Of a stretch of DNA of 64,000 nucleotides, positions 57,281-64,000 are shown piece by piece. The stretch comes from Mesorhizobium sp. M00.F.Ca.ET.216.01.1.1 (GTDB lineage: Bacteria > Pseudomonadota > Alphaproteobacteria > Rhizobiales > Rhizobiaceae): positions 129,949 to 193,948 of the forward strand of contig NZ_SADR02000005.1 of the NCBI RefSeq assembly GCF_004010325.2, read 5' to 3'. The stretch's first letter is position 1, and each line of letters opens with the position of its first letter. A program made the translations under genes and the position numbers. Under the pieces are notes generated by a model, which worked only from the letters and a program-made list of their open reading frames with translations, was not told the origin of the DNA and did no database searches.

Positions 57281-58690
57281 TTGGCCGCATTGACCGATCC
57301 GGACTTGCTGTTTCCGTCAGAGGCGCATCCGCGTTCGCTTGCCCGCGATCTTTACGCTGCCGTCAAGGACCTGCCCATCGTCAGCCCGCACGGTCACACC
57401 GATCCGCGCTGGTATGCGCTCAACGAGGCGTTTCCCGATCCGGCGCAATTGCTGATCGTGCCCGACCACTACATTTTCCGGATGCTGTTCAGCCAGGGCG
57501 TGCGCCTCGAAGATCTAGGCGTGCCGAGCCTCGACGGCGCGCCGGTGGAGACCGACGGCAGGGCGATCTGGCGGCGCTTCGCCGAGCATTATTACCTGTT
57601 CCGTGGCACGCCGACGCGGCTGTGGTTCGACCACGTGCTTGCCCATCTGTTCGGCATTGAAGAGCCGCTGAACGCTGCGACGGTCGATCGGCACTACGAC
57701 ACGATCGCGACGCTGCTGCAGCGTGACAATTTCCGCCCGCGTGCTCTGTTCGAGCGCTTCAACATCGAGGTCATCGCGACGACGGAAAGCGCTCTCGACG
57801 ACCTCAAATGGCACAAGGCGGTCCGCGACAGCGGCTGGCAGGGCCGCGTCGTCACCGCCTACCGGCCGGATGCTGTCGTCGATCCCGACTTCGAAGGTTT
57901 TTCGGCCAATCTCGATCGACTTGGCGACATCACCGGCTGCGACACCGGCAGCTGGACCGGTTATCTCGATGCACATCGCCAGCGGCGTGCTTTCTTCAGA
58001 AGTTTCGGCGCGACCTCGTCCGATCACGGCCATCCGACGGCGGACACCGCCAACCTGTCGGACGCTGTCGCCGCCGAGCTGTTCAGCCGCATCCGCCGTG
58101 GCTCGGATGACGAGCGCGAGCGAAAGCTATTTCGCGCCCAGATGCTGACCGAGATGGCCAAGATGAGCCGCGACGACGGGCTCGTCCTGCAAATCCATCC
58201 CGGCTCCTGGCGCAATCATTCGCCTGCCGTCTTTCAGAAGTTCGGCCGGGACAAAGGTTTCGATATCCCGACCCGGACCGACTATGTGACGGCGCTGAAG
58301 CCGCTGCTCGACTGCGTCGGGCTGGAGCGCGACCTCACTATCATCCTGTTCACGCTCGACGAGACCAGCTACGCGCGCGAACTAGCGCCGCTCGCCGGCG
58401 TCTATCCGGCACTGAAGCTCGGGCCGGCCTGGTGGTTCCACGACAGCCCCGAGGGCATGCGCCGGTTCCGCGAGATGACCACGGAAACGGCCGGCTTCTA
58501 CAACACCGTCGGCTTCAATGACGACACCCGCGCCTTTCCGTCCATACCGGCGCGCCACGATGTGGCGCGCCGGGTCGATTGTGCCTTTCTCGCGCGTCTC
58601 GTTGCCGAGCATCGGATCGGCGAAGATGAGGCGCACGAGTTGGCGCAGGAACTTGCCTACACGCTTGCAAAGAAGGCGTACCGGCTCTGA
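57281..58690 (+). CDS. uxaC: Glucuronate (uronate) isomerase
   Basis: A 469-residue enzyme (EC 5.3.1.12) that converts D-glucuronate to D-fructuronate and D-galacturonate to D-tagaturonate. It starts with a TTG (57281) preceded by GGGAGG at 5 bases; no ATG in range fits. Diagnostic blocks: LPIVSPHGHTDPRWYALNEA near residue 31, FEGFSANLDRLG, LQIHPGSWRNHSPAVFQKFG and the late GFNDDTRAFPSIPARHDVAR. Metal-dependent amidohydrolase-like barrel, cytoplasmic. It heads the plus-strand transcript to the TRAP genes. Confidence 0.95.
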   Translation: MAALTDPDLLFPSEAHPRSLARDLYAAVKDLPIVSPHGHTDPRWYALNEAFPDPAQLLIVPDHYIFRMLFSQGVRLEDLGVPSLDGAPVETDGRAIWRRFAEHYYLFRGTPTRLWFDHVLAHLFGIEEPLNAATVDRHYDTIATLLQRDNFRPRALFERFNIEVIATTESALDDLKWHKAVRDSGWQGRVVTAYRPDAVVDPDFEGFSANLDRLGDITGCDTGSWTGYLDAHRQRRAFFRSFGATSSDHGHPTADTANLSDAVAAELFSRIRRGSDDERERKLFRAQMLTEMAKMSRDDGLVLQIHPGSWRNHSPAVFQKFGRDKGFDIPTRTDYVTALKPLLDCVGLERDLTIILFTLDETSYARELAPLAGVYPALKLGPAWWFHDSPEGMRRFREMTTETAGFYNTVGFNDDTRAFPSIPARHDVARRVDCAFLARLVAEHRIGEDEAHELAQELAYTLAKKAYRL

Positions 58691-58722
58691 GCCGGGCGCC
58701 ACGTCTAAAAAGGGAGGAAGTC

Positions 58723-59700
58723 ATGTTGCATTTTTCAAGATTGGCGGGAGCTGCGCTACTTGCCGCCGCGCTGATGGCCGGAACGGCAAGCGCCCAGACG
58801 GTTCTGCGCTCGTCCGACACGCACCCGGACGGCTATCCGACGGTCGAGGCGGTCAAATATTTCGGCGAGCTTGTGAAGGAGCGCACGGCCGGCCGCTATG
58901 CGGTCGAGGTCTATCATTCCGCGCAGCTCGGCGAGGAGAAGGACACGATCGAGCAGGTGCGCACCGGCGTGATCGACCTCAACCGCGTCTCGATGGCGCC
59001 GTTCAACGGGCTCATCCCCGAAACCACCGTGCCCTCGCTGCCGTACATCTTCCGCTCGGAAGACCATATGCACAAGGTGATGGACGGAGCGGTCGGCGAC
59101 CAGATCGCAGCGGCCTTCGAACAGGTCGGGCTGGTGCTGCTCGCCTTTTATGACGGCGGCGCGCGCTCCTTCTACAATTCGAAGAAGCCGATCAACTCTG
59201 TAGCCGACATGGCCGGCATGAAGTTCCGCGTCATCCAGTCCGACATTTTCGTCGACATGGTGGCGGCACTCGGCGCCAACGCGACGCCGATGCCGTATGG
59301 CGAGGTGTATTCGGCGATCGAGACCGGGGTCATCGACGGCGCGGAGAACAACTTTCCGAGCTACGACACCGCCAAGCATGCGGAAGTCGCCAAGTTCTAT
59401 TCGCTCGACGAGCACACGATGGTGCCCGAAGCCTTCGTCATGGCGAAGTCGAGCTGGGACAAGCTGACGCCGGAAGACCAGGCGATCTTCAAGGCGGCCG
59501 CCAAGGAAAGCGTCGCCAAGCAGCGCGAGCTGTGGGCCGCCAAGGTCAAGGAATCGCGCGCCAAGGTCGAGGCGGCCGGTTCGCAGATCACGACGCCGGA
59601 CAAGCAGCCCTTCATCGATGCGATGGGTCCGGTCTACGAGAAGCACGTCAAGGACGACAAGCTGAAGGCCATGGTCGAGGCGATCAGGGCCGTGCAGTGA
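58723..59700 (+). CDS. dctP: TRAP transporter substrate-binding protein (DctP)
   Basis: 325 residues. Signal peptide LAGAALLAAALMAGTASAQT, cleaved near residue 24, so periplasmic. DctP-family landmarks: AVKYFGELVKERTAGRYAVE, the conserved arginine region MKFRVIQSDIFVDMVAALGA (the arginine that binds ligand carboxylates) and PMPYGEVYSAIETGVIDGAE. Carboxylate binding and neighbours point to a hexuronate, but the exact ligand is not fixed by sequence. Starts 32 bases after uxaC with a GGAGGAA site. Confidence 0.95.
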   Translation: MLHFSRLAGAALLAAALMAGTASAQTVLRSSDTHPDGYPTVEAVKYFGELVKERTAGRYAVEVYHSAQLGEEKDTIEQVRTGVIDLNRVSMAPFNGLIPETTVPSLPYIFRSEDHMHKVMDGAVGDQIAAAFEQVGLVLLAFYDGGARSFYNSKKPINSVADMAGMKFRVIQSDIFVDMVAALGANATPMPYGEVYSAIETGVIDGAENNFPSYDTAKHAEVAKFYSLDEHTMVPEAFVMAKSSWDKLTPEDQAIFKAAAKESVAKQRELWAAKVKESRAKVEAAGSQITTPDKQPFIDAMGPVYEKHVKDDKLKAMVEAIRAVQ

Positions 59701-59752
59701 TCAAGCGGCGGCGCGGGCATTCCGCGCCGCCATCCTCGTCGGGAGAGAACAG

Positions 59753-60331
59753 ATGACCTCCAGCCCAGAACAAAGACCGCCCCTGTCCGGCGTTACGCGC
59801 GTGATGTCGCGCGTCAGCACGGCGGCGCTGTGGATCGCCGGCATTGGGCTAGTGCTGATGACCGCCTTCGTCGCCTGGCAGGTGTTTGGCCGCTATGTTC
59901 TGAACCGCTCGCCGAGTTGGACCGAGCCGGGCTCGGTGATGCTGATGAGCTGGTTCATTTTCCTCGGCGCTGCCGTCGGAGTGCGCGAGAACTATCACCT
60001 CGGCTTCGACGTCCTGCTCTACGTGCTGCCGAAAGGCGGCAAGCGTTGGCTGAGGATGATCTCGGACCTCGTCGCGCTCGCCTTCGGCATCGGCATGATC
60101 TGGTATGGCGGCCAGCTGGTCGCTTTGACCTGGGGCACTACCCTGCCATCGCTCGGCATATCGGGGGGCTGGGACTACATCCCGCTTGTCGCGGGAGGCG
60201 CGCTCGTCGTGCTCTTCACGCTGGAGCGCATCGTGCTTCGCCTCTCCGGTGCGCCGATCGACGATGCGCTCGATGAACTGCCGCCGGCGGAAGTCGCAGC
60301 CGAACTCGACACGGCGAAAGTGAAGGTCTGA
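59753..60331 (+). CDS. dctQ: TRAP transporter small membrane subunit (DctQ)
   Basis: 192 residues with four membrane helices at about residues 22-44, 60-80, 100-120 and 140-160. The family loop WQVFGRYVLNRSPSWTEPGS follows helix 1 and is the best DctQ mark, with FILGAAVGVREN-like FIFLGAAVGVRENYHLGFDV next. It pairs with DctM in the membrane. Its stop is 4 bases before dctM. C-terminal tail hydrophilic. Confidence 0.94.
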   Translation: MTSSPEQRPPLSGVTRVMSRVSTAALWIAGIGLVLMTAFVAWQVFGRYVLNRSPSWTEPGSVMLMSWFIFLGAAVGVRENYHLGFDVLLYVLPKGGKRWLRMISDLVALAFGIGMIWYGGQLVALTWGTTLPSLGISGGWDYIPLVAGGALVVLFTLERIVLRLSGAPIDDALDELPPAEVAAELDTAKVKV

Positions 60332-60335
60332 CGCC

Positions 60336-61616
60336 ATGGAACTCTGGATACTCTTCGGCGTCTTCACCCTTCTGATGCTTATCGGCACGCCGATCGCTTT
60401 CTGCCTCGGCGTCGCAAGCTTTGCCACGGTCCTCTACATGGGCCTGCCGCCGCTCGTCGTGTTCCAGCGCCTGAACTCCGGCATGAGCGTCTTTTCGCTG
60501 CTGGCCGTCCCCTTTTTCATCTACGCCGGCGACTTGATGGTGCGCGGCGGCATCGCCAGCAAGATCGTTGCCTTCGCCGGCTCGCTCGTCGGCCATTTGC
60601 GCGGGGGCCTCGGGCAGGTCAACATCGCGACCGCTACACTGTTCGGCGGCATTTCGGGCTCCGCGGTGGCGGAGGCAGCGGCGGTAGGCGGCTTGATGAT
60701 CCCGCAGATGAAGGCGCGTGGATATGGAGCTGATTACGCCGTCAACGTCACGTCGATGGCGGCGCTGATCGCGCTGCTCCTGCCGCCGTCGCACAACATG
60801 ATCATCTACTCGATCTCGGCAGGCGGAAAGATCTCCATCGCCGACCTGTTCACCGCCGGCATCATCCCAGGCCTATTGTTGGCCCTGTCACTGATGATCA
60901 CCGCCTATTTCGTGGCGCGCTCCCGCGGCTATCCGACCGAGCCGTTTCCAGGCTTCATCGCCGTCGCGCATCTCTTCGCTGTCGCAGTGCCTGGCCTGCT
61001 GCTGATCGCCATCATCTTCGGCGGCGTACGATCGGGCGTTTTCACGGCCACCGAGAGTTCCTGCATTGCCGTCATCTATGCGTTGCTCGTTACTGTTTTC
61101 GTTTACCGGCAGATGACTTGGGAAGGTTTCGTTCATGCCACCCATGGTGCCGTGCGCACCACGGCGATGGTGCTGCTCATCATCGGCATGGCGGCGGCGT
61201 TCTCGTGGTTGATGGCCTTCCTGAAAGTGCCGGCAGCGCTCATAGCCTCCATGAACGCGATCTCGGACGATCCGCTGATCGTACTTCTCCTGCTCAACGT
61301 CTTGATGTTGTTCCTCGGCACCTTCATGGACATGGGGCCGACGATCATCATTTGCACGCCGATTTTCCTGCCCGTGGCGCAGGCCTACGGCGTCGATCCG
61401 GTGCATTTCGGCGTCATCATGATCCTCAACTTCGGCATCGGGCTGAACACCCCGCCGGTGGGCGCAGTGCAGTTCGTGGCGTGCGCAGTCGGCAAGATAT
61501 CCGTCTGGGAAGCGATGCGCTCGATCTGGCCGTTTTATGCGGCAGGCCTCGTGGTGCTGGGGCTCGTCACTTACATTCCGGCCATTTCGCTCTGGTTGCC
61601 GAGCGTCTTCAAATAG
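60336..61616 (+). CDS. dctM: TRAP transporter large permease (DctM)
   Basis: 426 residues with about 12 membrane helices, the sodium-coupled transport subunit. Blocks: FSLLAVPFFIYAGDLMVRGG, GQVNIATATLFGGISGSAVA, GGLMIPQMKARGYGADYAVN (substrate/sodium region), PPSHNMIIYSISAGGKISIA and the late LGTFMDMGPTIIICTPIFLP, then IGLNTPPVGAVQFVACAVG. It completes DctPQM; uptake of hexuronate inferred from the flanking catabolic genes. Confidence 0.96.
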   Translation: MELWILFGVFTLLMLIGTPIAFCLGVASFATVLYMGLPPLVVFQRLNSGMSVFSLLAVPFFIYAGDLMVRGGIASKIVAFAGSLVGHLRGGLGQVNIATATLFGGISGSAVAEAAAVGGLMIPQMKARGYGADYAVNVTSMAALIALLLPPSHNMIIYSISAGGKISIADLFTAGIIPGLLLALSLMITAYFVARSRGYPTEPFPGFIAVAHLFAVAVPGLLLIAIIFGGVRSGVFTATESSCIAVIYALLVTVFVYRQMTWEGFVHATHGAVRTTAMVLLIIGMAAAFSWLMAFLKVPAALIASMNAISDDPLIVLLLLNVLMLFLGTFMDMGPTIIICTPIFLPVAQAYGVDPVHFGVIMILNFGIGLNTPPVGAVQFVACAVGKISVWEAMRSIWPFYAAGLVVLGLVTYIPAISLWLPSVFK

Positions 61617-61625
61617 GGGTGCAAC

Positions 61626-62402
61626 ATGGCATCGGATACCGCAATGGACCTCAGGGTCGAACGCAAGCCGAAGCTTTCGGAGACCGTTGTGGCGGCGCTC
61701 CGCAAGCAATTGCAGGCGGGCGAGATCCAGCCGGGACAGAAGCTGCCGACCGAAGGCCAGCTGACCGAAACTTTTGGCGTCAGCCGCACCGTCATCCGCG
61801 AAGCGCTGGCCAAGCTTGCCGCCGACGGGCTGGTCGAGCCGCGCCAGGGCGCCGGCGTCTTCGTCACCGAGCATATCTCGACGATGTTCGGGGCGTTGGC
61901 CGCGGATATGGGCAGCAAGGACTCGATCGCGCTCAACGTGCTCGAAGTGCGCCTGGCGATCGAGATCGAATCCGCCGGGCTCGCCGCCATACGCCACAAC
62001 GCCGCGCAGGAAGCAGCGATCCAGGAAGCCTTCTTCGAGTTCGAACGGCTGCTGCTGAATGGCGAGCCGACAGGTCCGGCCGACCTTGCCTTCCACCGCG
62101 CCATCGCCAGCGCAACCAACAATCCGTTCTATATCGAAATGCTCGACGTGCTTGGCCGCCGCGCCATTCCTTGCGACGTGACGTCGCCCTGGTCCACCGA
62201 ACTCGCCCAGTCCGACAGCTACCAGCGGGGGCTGCAGCGCGAGCACCTGGCGATCCTGAATGCCATCTCGGCCGGTGACGCCGAGGCGGCTCGCGAGGCG
62301 ATGCGCGCGCACCTCTCAGCCAGCCAGCAGCGCTATCGCGAGCGTTTGCACGCACGCCAGGTTTTTTATGCCGACTCGGTAAAGGCGGCGGCAACCGAAT
62401 AA
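61626..62402 (+). CDS. GntR-family regulator, FCD type
   Basis: 258 residues. Winged helix-turn-helix at about residues 18-80 (ALRKQLQAGEIQPGQKLPTE, FGVSRTVIREALAKLAADGL, PRQGAGVFV) and the FCD ligand domain from about residue 95, with the metal-binding Asp/His pattern (LEVRLAIEIESAGLAAIRHN, DLAFHRAIASATNNPFY, REHLAILNAISAGDAEAARE). It is embedded between the transporter and kduI and probably represses the uronate locus until a pathway intermediate binds. Target site candidate at 57206-57230. Confidence 0.94.
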   Translation: MASDTAMDLRVERKPKLSETVVAALRKQLQAGEIQPGQKLPTEGQLTETFGVSRTVIREALAKLAADGLVEPRQGAGVFVTEHISTMFGALAADMGSKDSIALNVLEVRLAIEIESAGLAAIRHNAAQEAAIQEAFFEFERLLLNGEPTGPADLAFHRAIASATNNPFYIEMLDVLGRRAIPCDVTSPWSTELAQSDSYQRGLQREHLAILNAISAGDAEAAREAMRAHLSASQQRYRERLHARQVFYADSVKAAATE

Positions 62403-62424
62403 CCATCTTCCAGTTAGGGCAGCA

Positions 62425-63276
62425 ATGAACCAGAACCACACGGATTTCACCTCGCGCTTTGCCATCGATCCGGCTGCCGCCGCGGCAATGGGAACGGACG
62501 AGCTTCGGCATAATTTCCTGATTGAAGGCCTGTTCCAGCCTGGGTGCATCAGCCTGACCTACACCCATTACGACCGCATGATCGTCGGCGGCGCCATGCC
62601 CGTCGCCGCGCCGCTTCCGCTGCAGGCGATCAAGCCGACAGGAACCGCGAATTTTCTTGATCGCCGCGAAATGATCATCGTCAGCATCGGCGGTACCGGC
62701 GTCGTGAAAGCCAGCGGCCAGTCCTACGAGCTGCAGGCGCGCGACATGCTCTATCTCGGCATGGGCGCCAACGAGGTGTCGTTCGCTTCGGCGAATTCTG
62801 CCGAGCCGGCCAAATTCTACCTGCTCAGCGCGCCGGCGCATCACAGCCATCCCAGCCGCCTCATCCGCATCGGCGATGCCAAGCGGCTCGATCTTGGCAG
62901 CCAGGCGACCTGCAACGAACGCTCGATCTTCCAGTTCATCCATGCCGAAGGCGTAAAAACTTGCCAACTGGTCGTCGGCATGACGCAGCTTGCCTCCGGC
63001 TCGGTCTGGAACACCATGCCGTGCCATGTGCACGACCGGCGCATGGAGGCCTATCTCTATTTCGATCTGCCGGAGGCGGCCCGGGTGTTCCATTTCATGG
63101 GCGAGCCGGACGAAACCCGCCATCTCGTGATGCGCAACGAGGAGGCGGTGCTGTCGCCGGGATGGTCGATCCATTCGGGCGCCGGCACCTCCAACTACGC
63201 CTTCATCTGGGCGATGGCCGGAGACAATGTCGACTATACCGATGTCGATCCGGTGTCGATGGAAGAGCTGCGGTGA
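62425..63276 (+). CDS. kduI: 5-keto-4-deoxyuronate isomerase
   Basis: 283 residues (EC 5.3.1.17). It converts 4-deoxy-L-threo-5-hexosulose uronate, made by lyases and unsaturated-uronyl hydrolases, to 2,5-diketo-3-deoxygluconate. Cupin fold. Zinc site in the C-terminal half: WNTMPCHVHDRRMEAYLYFD and the histidine of LVMRNEEAVLSPGWSIHSGA. The N-terminal block TDELRHNFLIEGLFQPGCIS and YTHYDRMIVGGAMPVAAPLP are typical. Its stop overlaps the kduD start as GTGA. Confidence 0.97.
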   Translation: MNQNHTDFTSRFAIDPAAAAAMGTDELRHNFLIEGLFQPGCISLTYTHYDRMIVGGAMPVAAPLPLQAIKPTGTANFLDRREMIIVSIGGTGVVKASGQSYELQARDMLYLGMGANEVSFASANSAEPAKFYLLSAPAHHSHPSRLIRIGDAKRLDLGSQATCNERSIFQFIHAEGVKTCQLVVGMTQLASGSVWNTMPCHVHDRRMEAYLYFDLPEAARVFHFMGEPDETRHLVMRNEEAVLSPGWSIHSGAGTSNYAFIWAMAGDNVDYTDVDPVSMEELR

Positions 63277-64000
63277 GCGACCTCTCCGCCTTCAGCCTCG
63301 CCGGCAGGCGCATCCTCGTCACCGGCGCCAACACCGGCATCGGCCAAGGCATCGCCGTGTCGATCGCACGCGCCGGCGGCGCGGTGGTCGGCGTCGGCCG
63401 TTCGGGGATGGACGAGACGGCTGAGAAGGTCTCGGCGGCGGGCGGACGCTTCGAGGCCGTGCGCTGCGATCTTGCCGACCATGCCGCCGCCCAGGCGATG
63501 CTCGATCGCATCTGGGGCGATACGGGACCGCTCGACGGGCTGGTCAACAATGCCGGCATCATAAGGCGCGCCGATGCCGTCGATCTGACGCAAGCCGACT
63601 GGGACGACGTCATCGACGTCAATCTGAAGACGGTTTTCTTTCTCAGCCAGAGCTTCGCCAGGCGCGTGCTTGCCGATCCGGAACGGCGCGGCAAGATCGT
63701 CAACATCGCATCGGTGCTGAGCTTCCAGGGTGGCATCCGCGTTGCCTCCTACACCGCTTCGAAGCACGGCGTGCTCGGCATCACCCGATTGCTGGCCTGC
63801 GAGTGGGCGGCAAAAGGCATCAACGTCAACGCCATCGCGCCCGGCTATATCGAGACCAGCAACACCGAGGCACTGCGCGTCGATCCCGACCGCAGCGCCG
63901 CCATCCTGGCGCGCATCCCGGCCGGGCGCTGGGGCACGCCGGAGGACATCGGCGACGCGGCCGTCTTCCTGCTGGCGCCGGCGTCCAACTACATGCATGG
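63273..64000 (+). CDS. kduD: 2-keto-3-deoxygluconate dehydrogenase KduD, 3' end outside window
   Basis: 242 codons visible from a GTG at 63273, overlapping kduI; about 10 residues are missing at the right edge compared with the usual 250-255. Short-chain dehydrogenase: cofactor motif ILVTGANTGIGQGIAVSIAR, NNAG in GLVNNAGIIR, catalytic Ser in NIASVLSFQGG and the YTASK pair (Tyr/Lys) in VASYTASKHGVLG, then INVNAIAPGYIETSNTEALR. It reduces 2,5-diketo-3-deoxygluconate to KDG with NAD(P)H. Operon partner of kduI. Confidence 0.95.
   Translation, partial: MSDLSAFSLAGRRILVTGANTGIGQGIAVSIARAGGAVVGVGRSGMDETAEKVSAAGGRFEAVRCDLADHAAAQAMLDRIWGDTGPLDGLVNNAGIIRRADAVDLTQADWDDVIDVNLKTVFFLSQSFARRVLADPERRGKIVNIASVLSFQGGIRVASYTASKHGVLGITRLLACEWAAKGINVNAIAPGYIETSNTEALRVDPDRSAAILARIPAGRWGTPEDIGDAAVFLLAPASNYMH

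Overview
The window looks like an ordinary chromosomal segment of a rhizobial alphaproteobacterium, most likely Mesorhizobium or a close Phyllobacteriaceae relative. This is an inference from GC-rich codon use, the ~180 kDa NAD-glutamate dehydrogenase, the atpHAGDC operon with an Ala/Lys/Pro-rich AtpD extension, the rsmB/heparinase-like/purH order, Usg, DUF1062 and SDHAF4-type proteins, and many rhizobial-type palindromic intergenic repeats. There is no prophage, insertion sequence, CRISPR array or integrated island, and I find no tRNA or rRNA gene. No clearly new system stands out. The unusual material is a freshly homogenised TPM-domain gene pair, a mosaic family of palindromic repeats that often touches gene ends, two toxin-antitoxin pairs, a very small overlapping membrane-protein gene and a debranching-enzyme remnant.

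Layout. 1-2224: three consecutive TPM-domain membrane proteins, the first cut by the window edge. 2461-6528: GNAT acetyltransferase, inorganic pyrophosphatase, a secreted protein, and a divergent TetR/MFS pair with two operator-like sites. 6546-11441: a ~200 bp inverted-repeat element, a Tat-exported PhoD-type phosphatase, a small secreted protein, typA and a DUF1062 gene. 11857-19549: LysE exporter, YCII protein, NAD-glutamate dehydrogenase and an Atg22/UMF1-type MFS protein. 19583-25537 (minus): htpX-rsmB-heparinase-like-purH. 25761-32948: SDHAF4, HAD phosphatase, transglutaminase-like protein, CFA-synthase-like methyltransferase, acs-MOSC and Usg. 33066-37542: two aldo/keto reductases around a divergent MFS/LysR pair. 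37849-39764: debranching-enzyme pseudogene, two tiny membrane proteins and a VapBC-like pair. 39799-46943: YggS, leuS-lptE, transaldolase and priA. 46960-48909: a second toxin-antitoxin pair, an Asp/Glu racemase and a membrane protein. 49155-54333: F1 ATP synthase operon. 54404-64000: uronate catabolism.

How the genes work together. The right end forms a coherent hexuronate module. UxaC, the UxuB-like reductase and UxuA convert glucuronate to 2-keto-3-deoxygluconate (KDG). KduI and KduD bring unsaturated-uronate breakdown products to the same KDG. A DctPQM TRAP transporter probably supplies the substrate, and an FCD-type GntR protein probably controls the locus through a palindrome between the divergent halves. 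KDG kinase and aldolase are not in the window. The ATP synthase operon encodes the F1 sector only, as is usual in alphaproteobacteria, where the Fo genes lie elsewhere.

Limits. Everything was read by eye from sequence and translations. Family names rest on remembered motifs. Start sites were chosen from family length and Shine-Dalgarno spacing. Promoters and operators are sequence-pattern proposals only.
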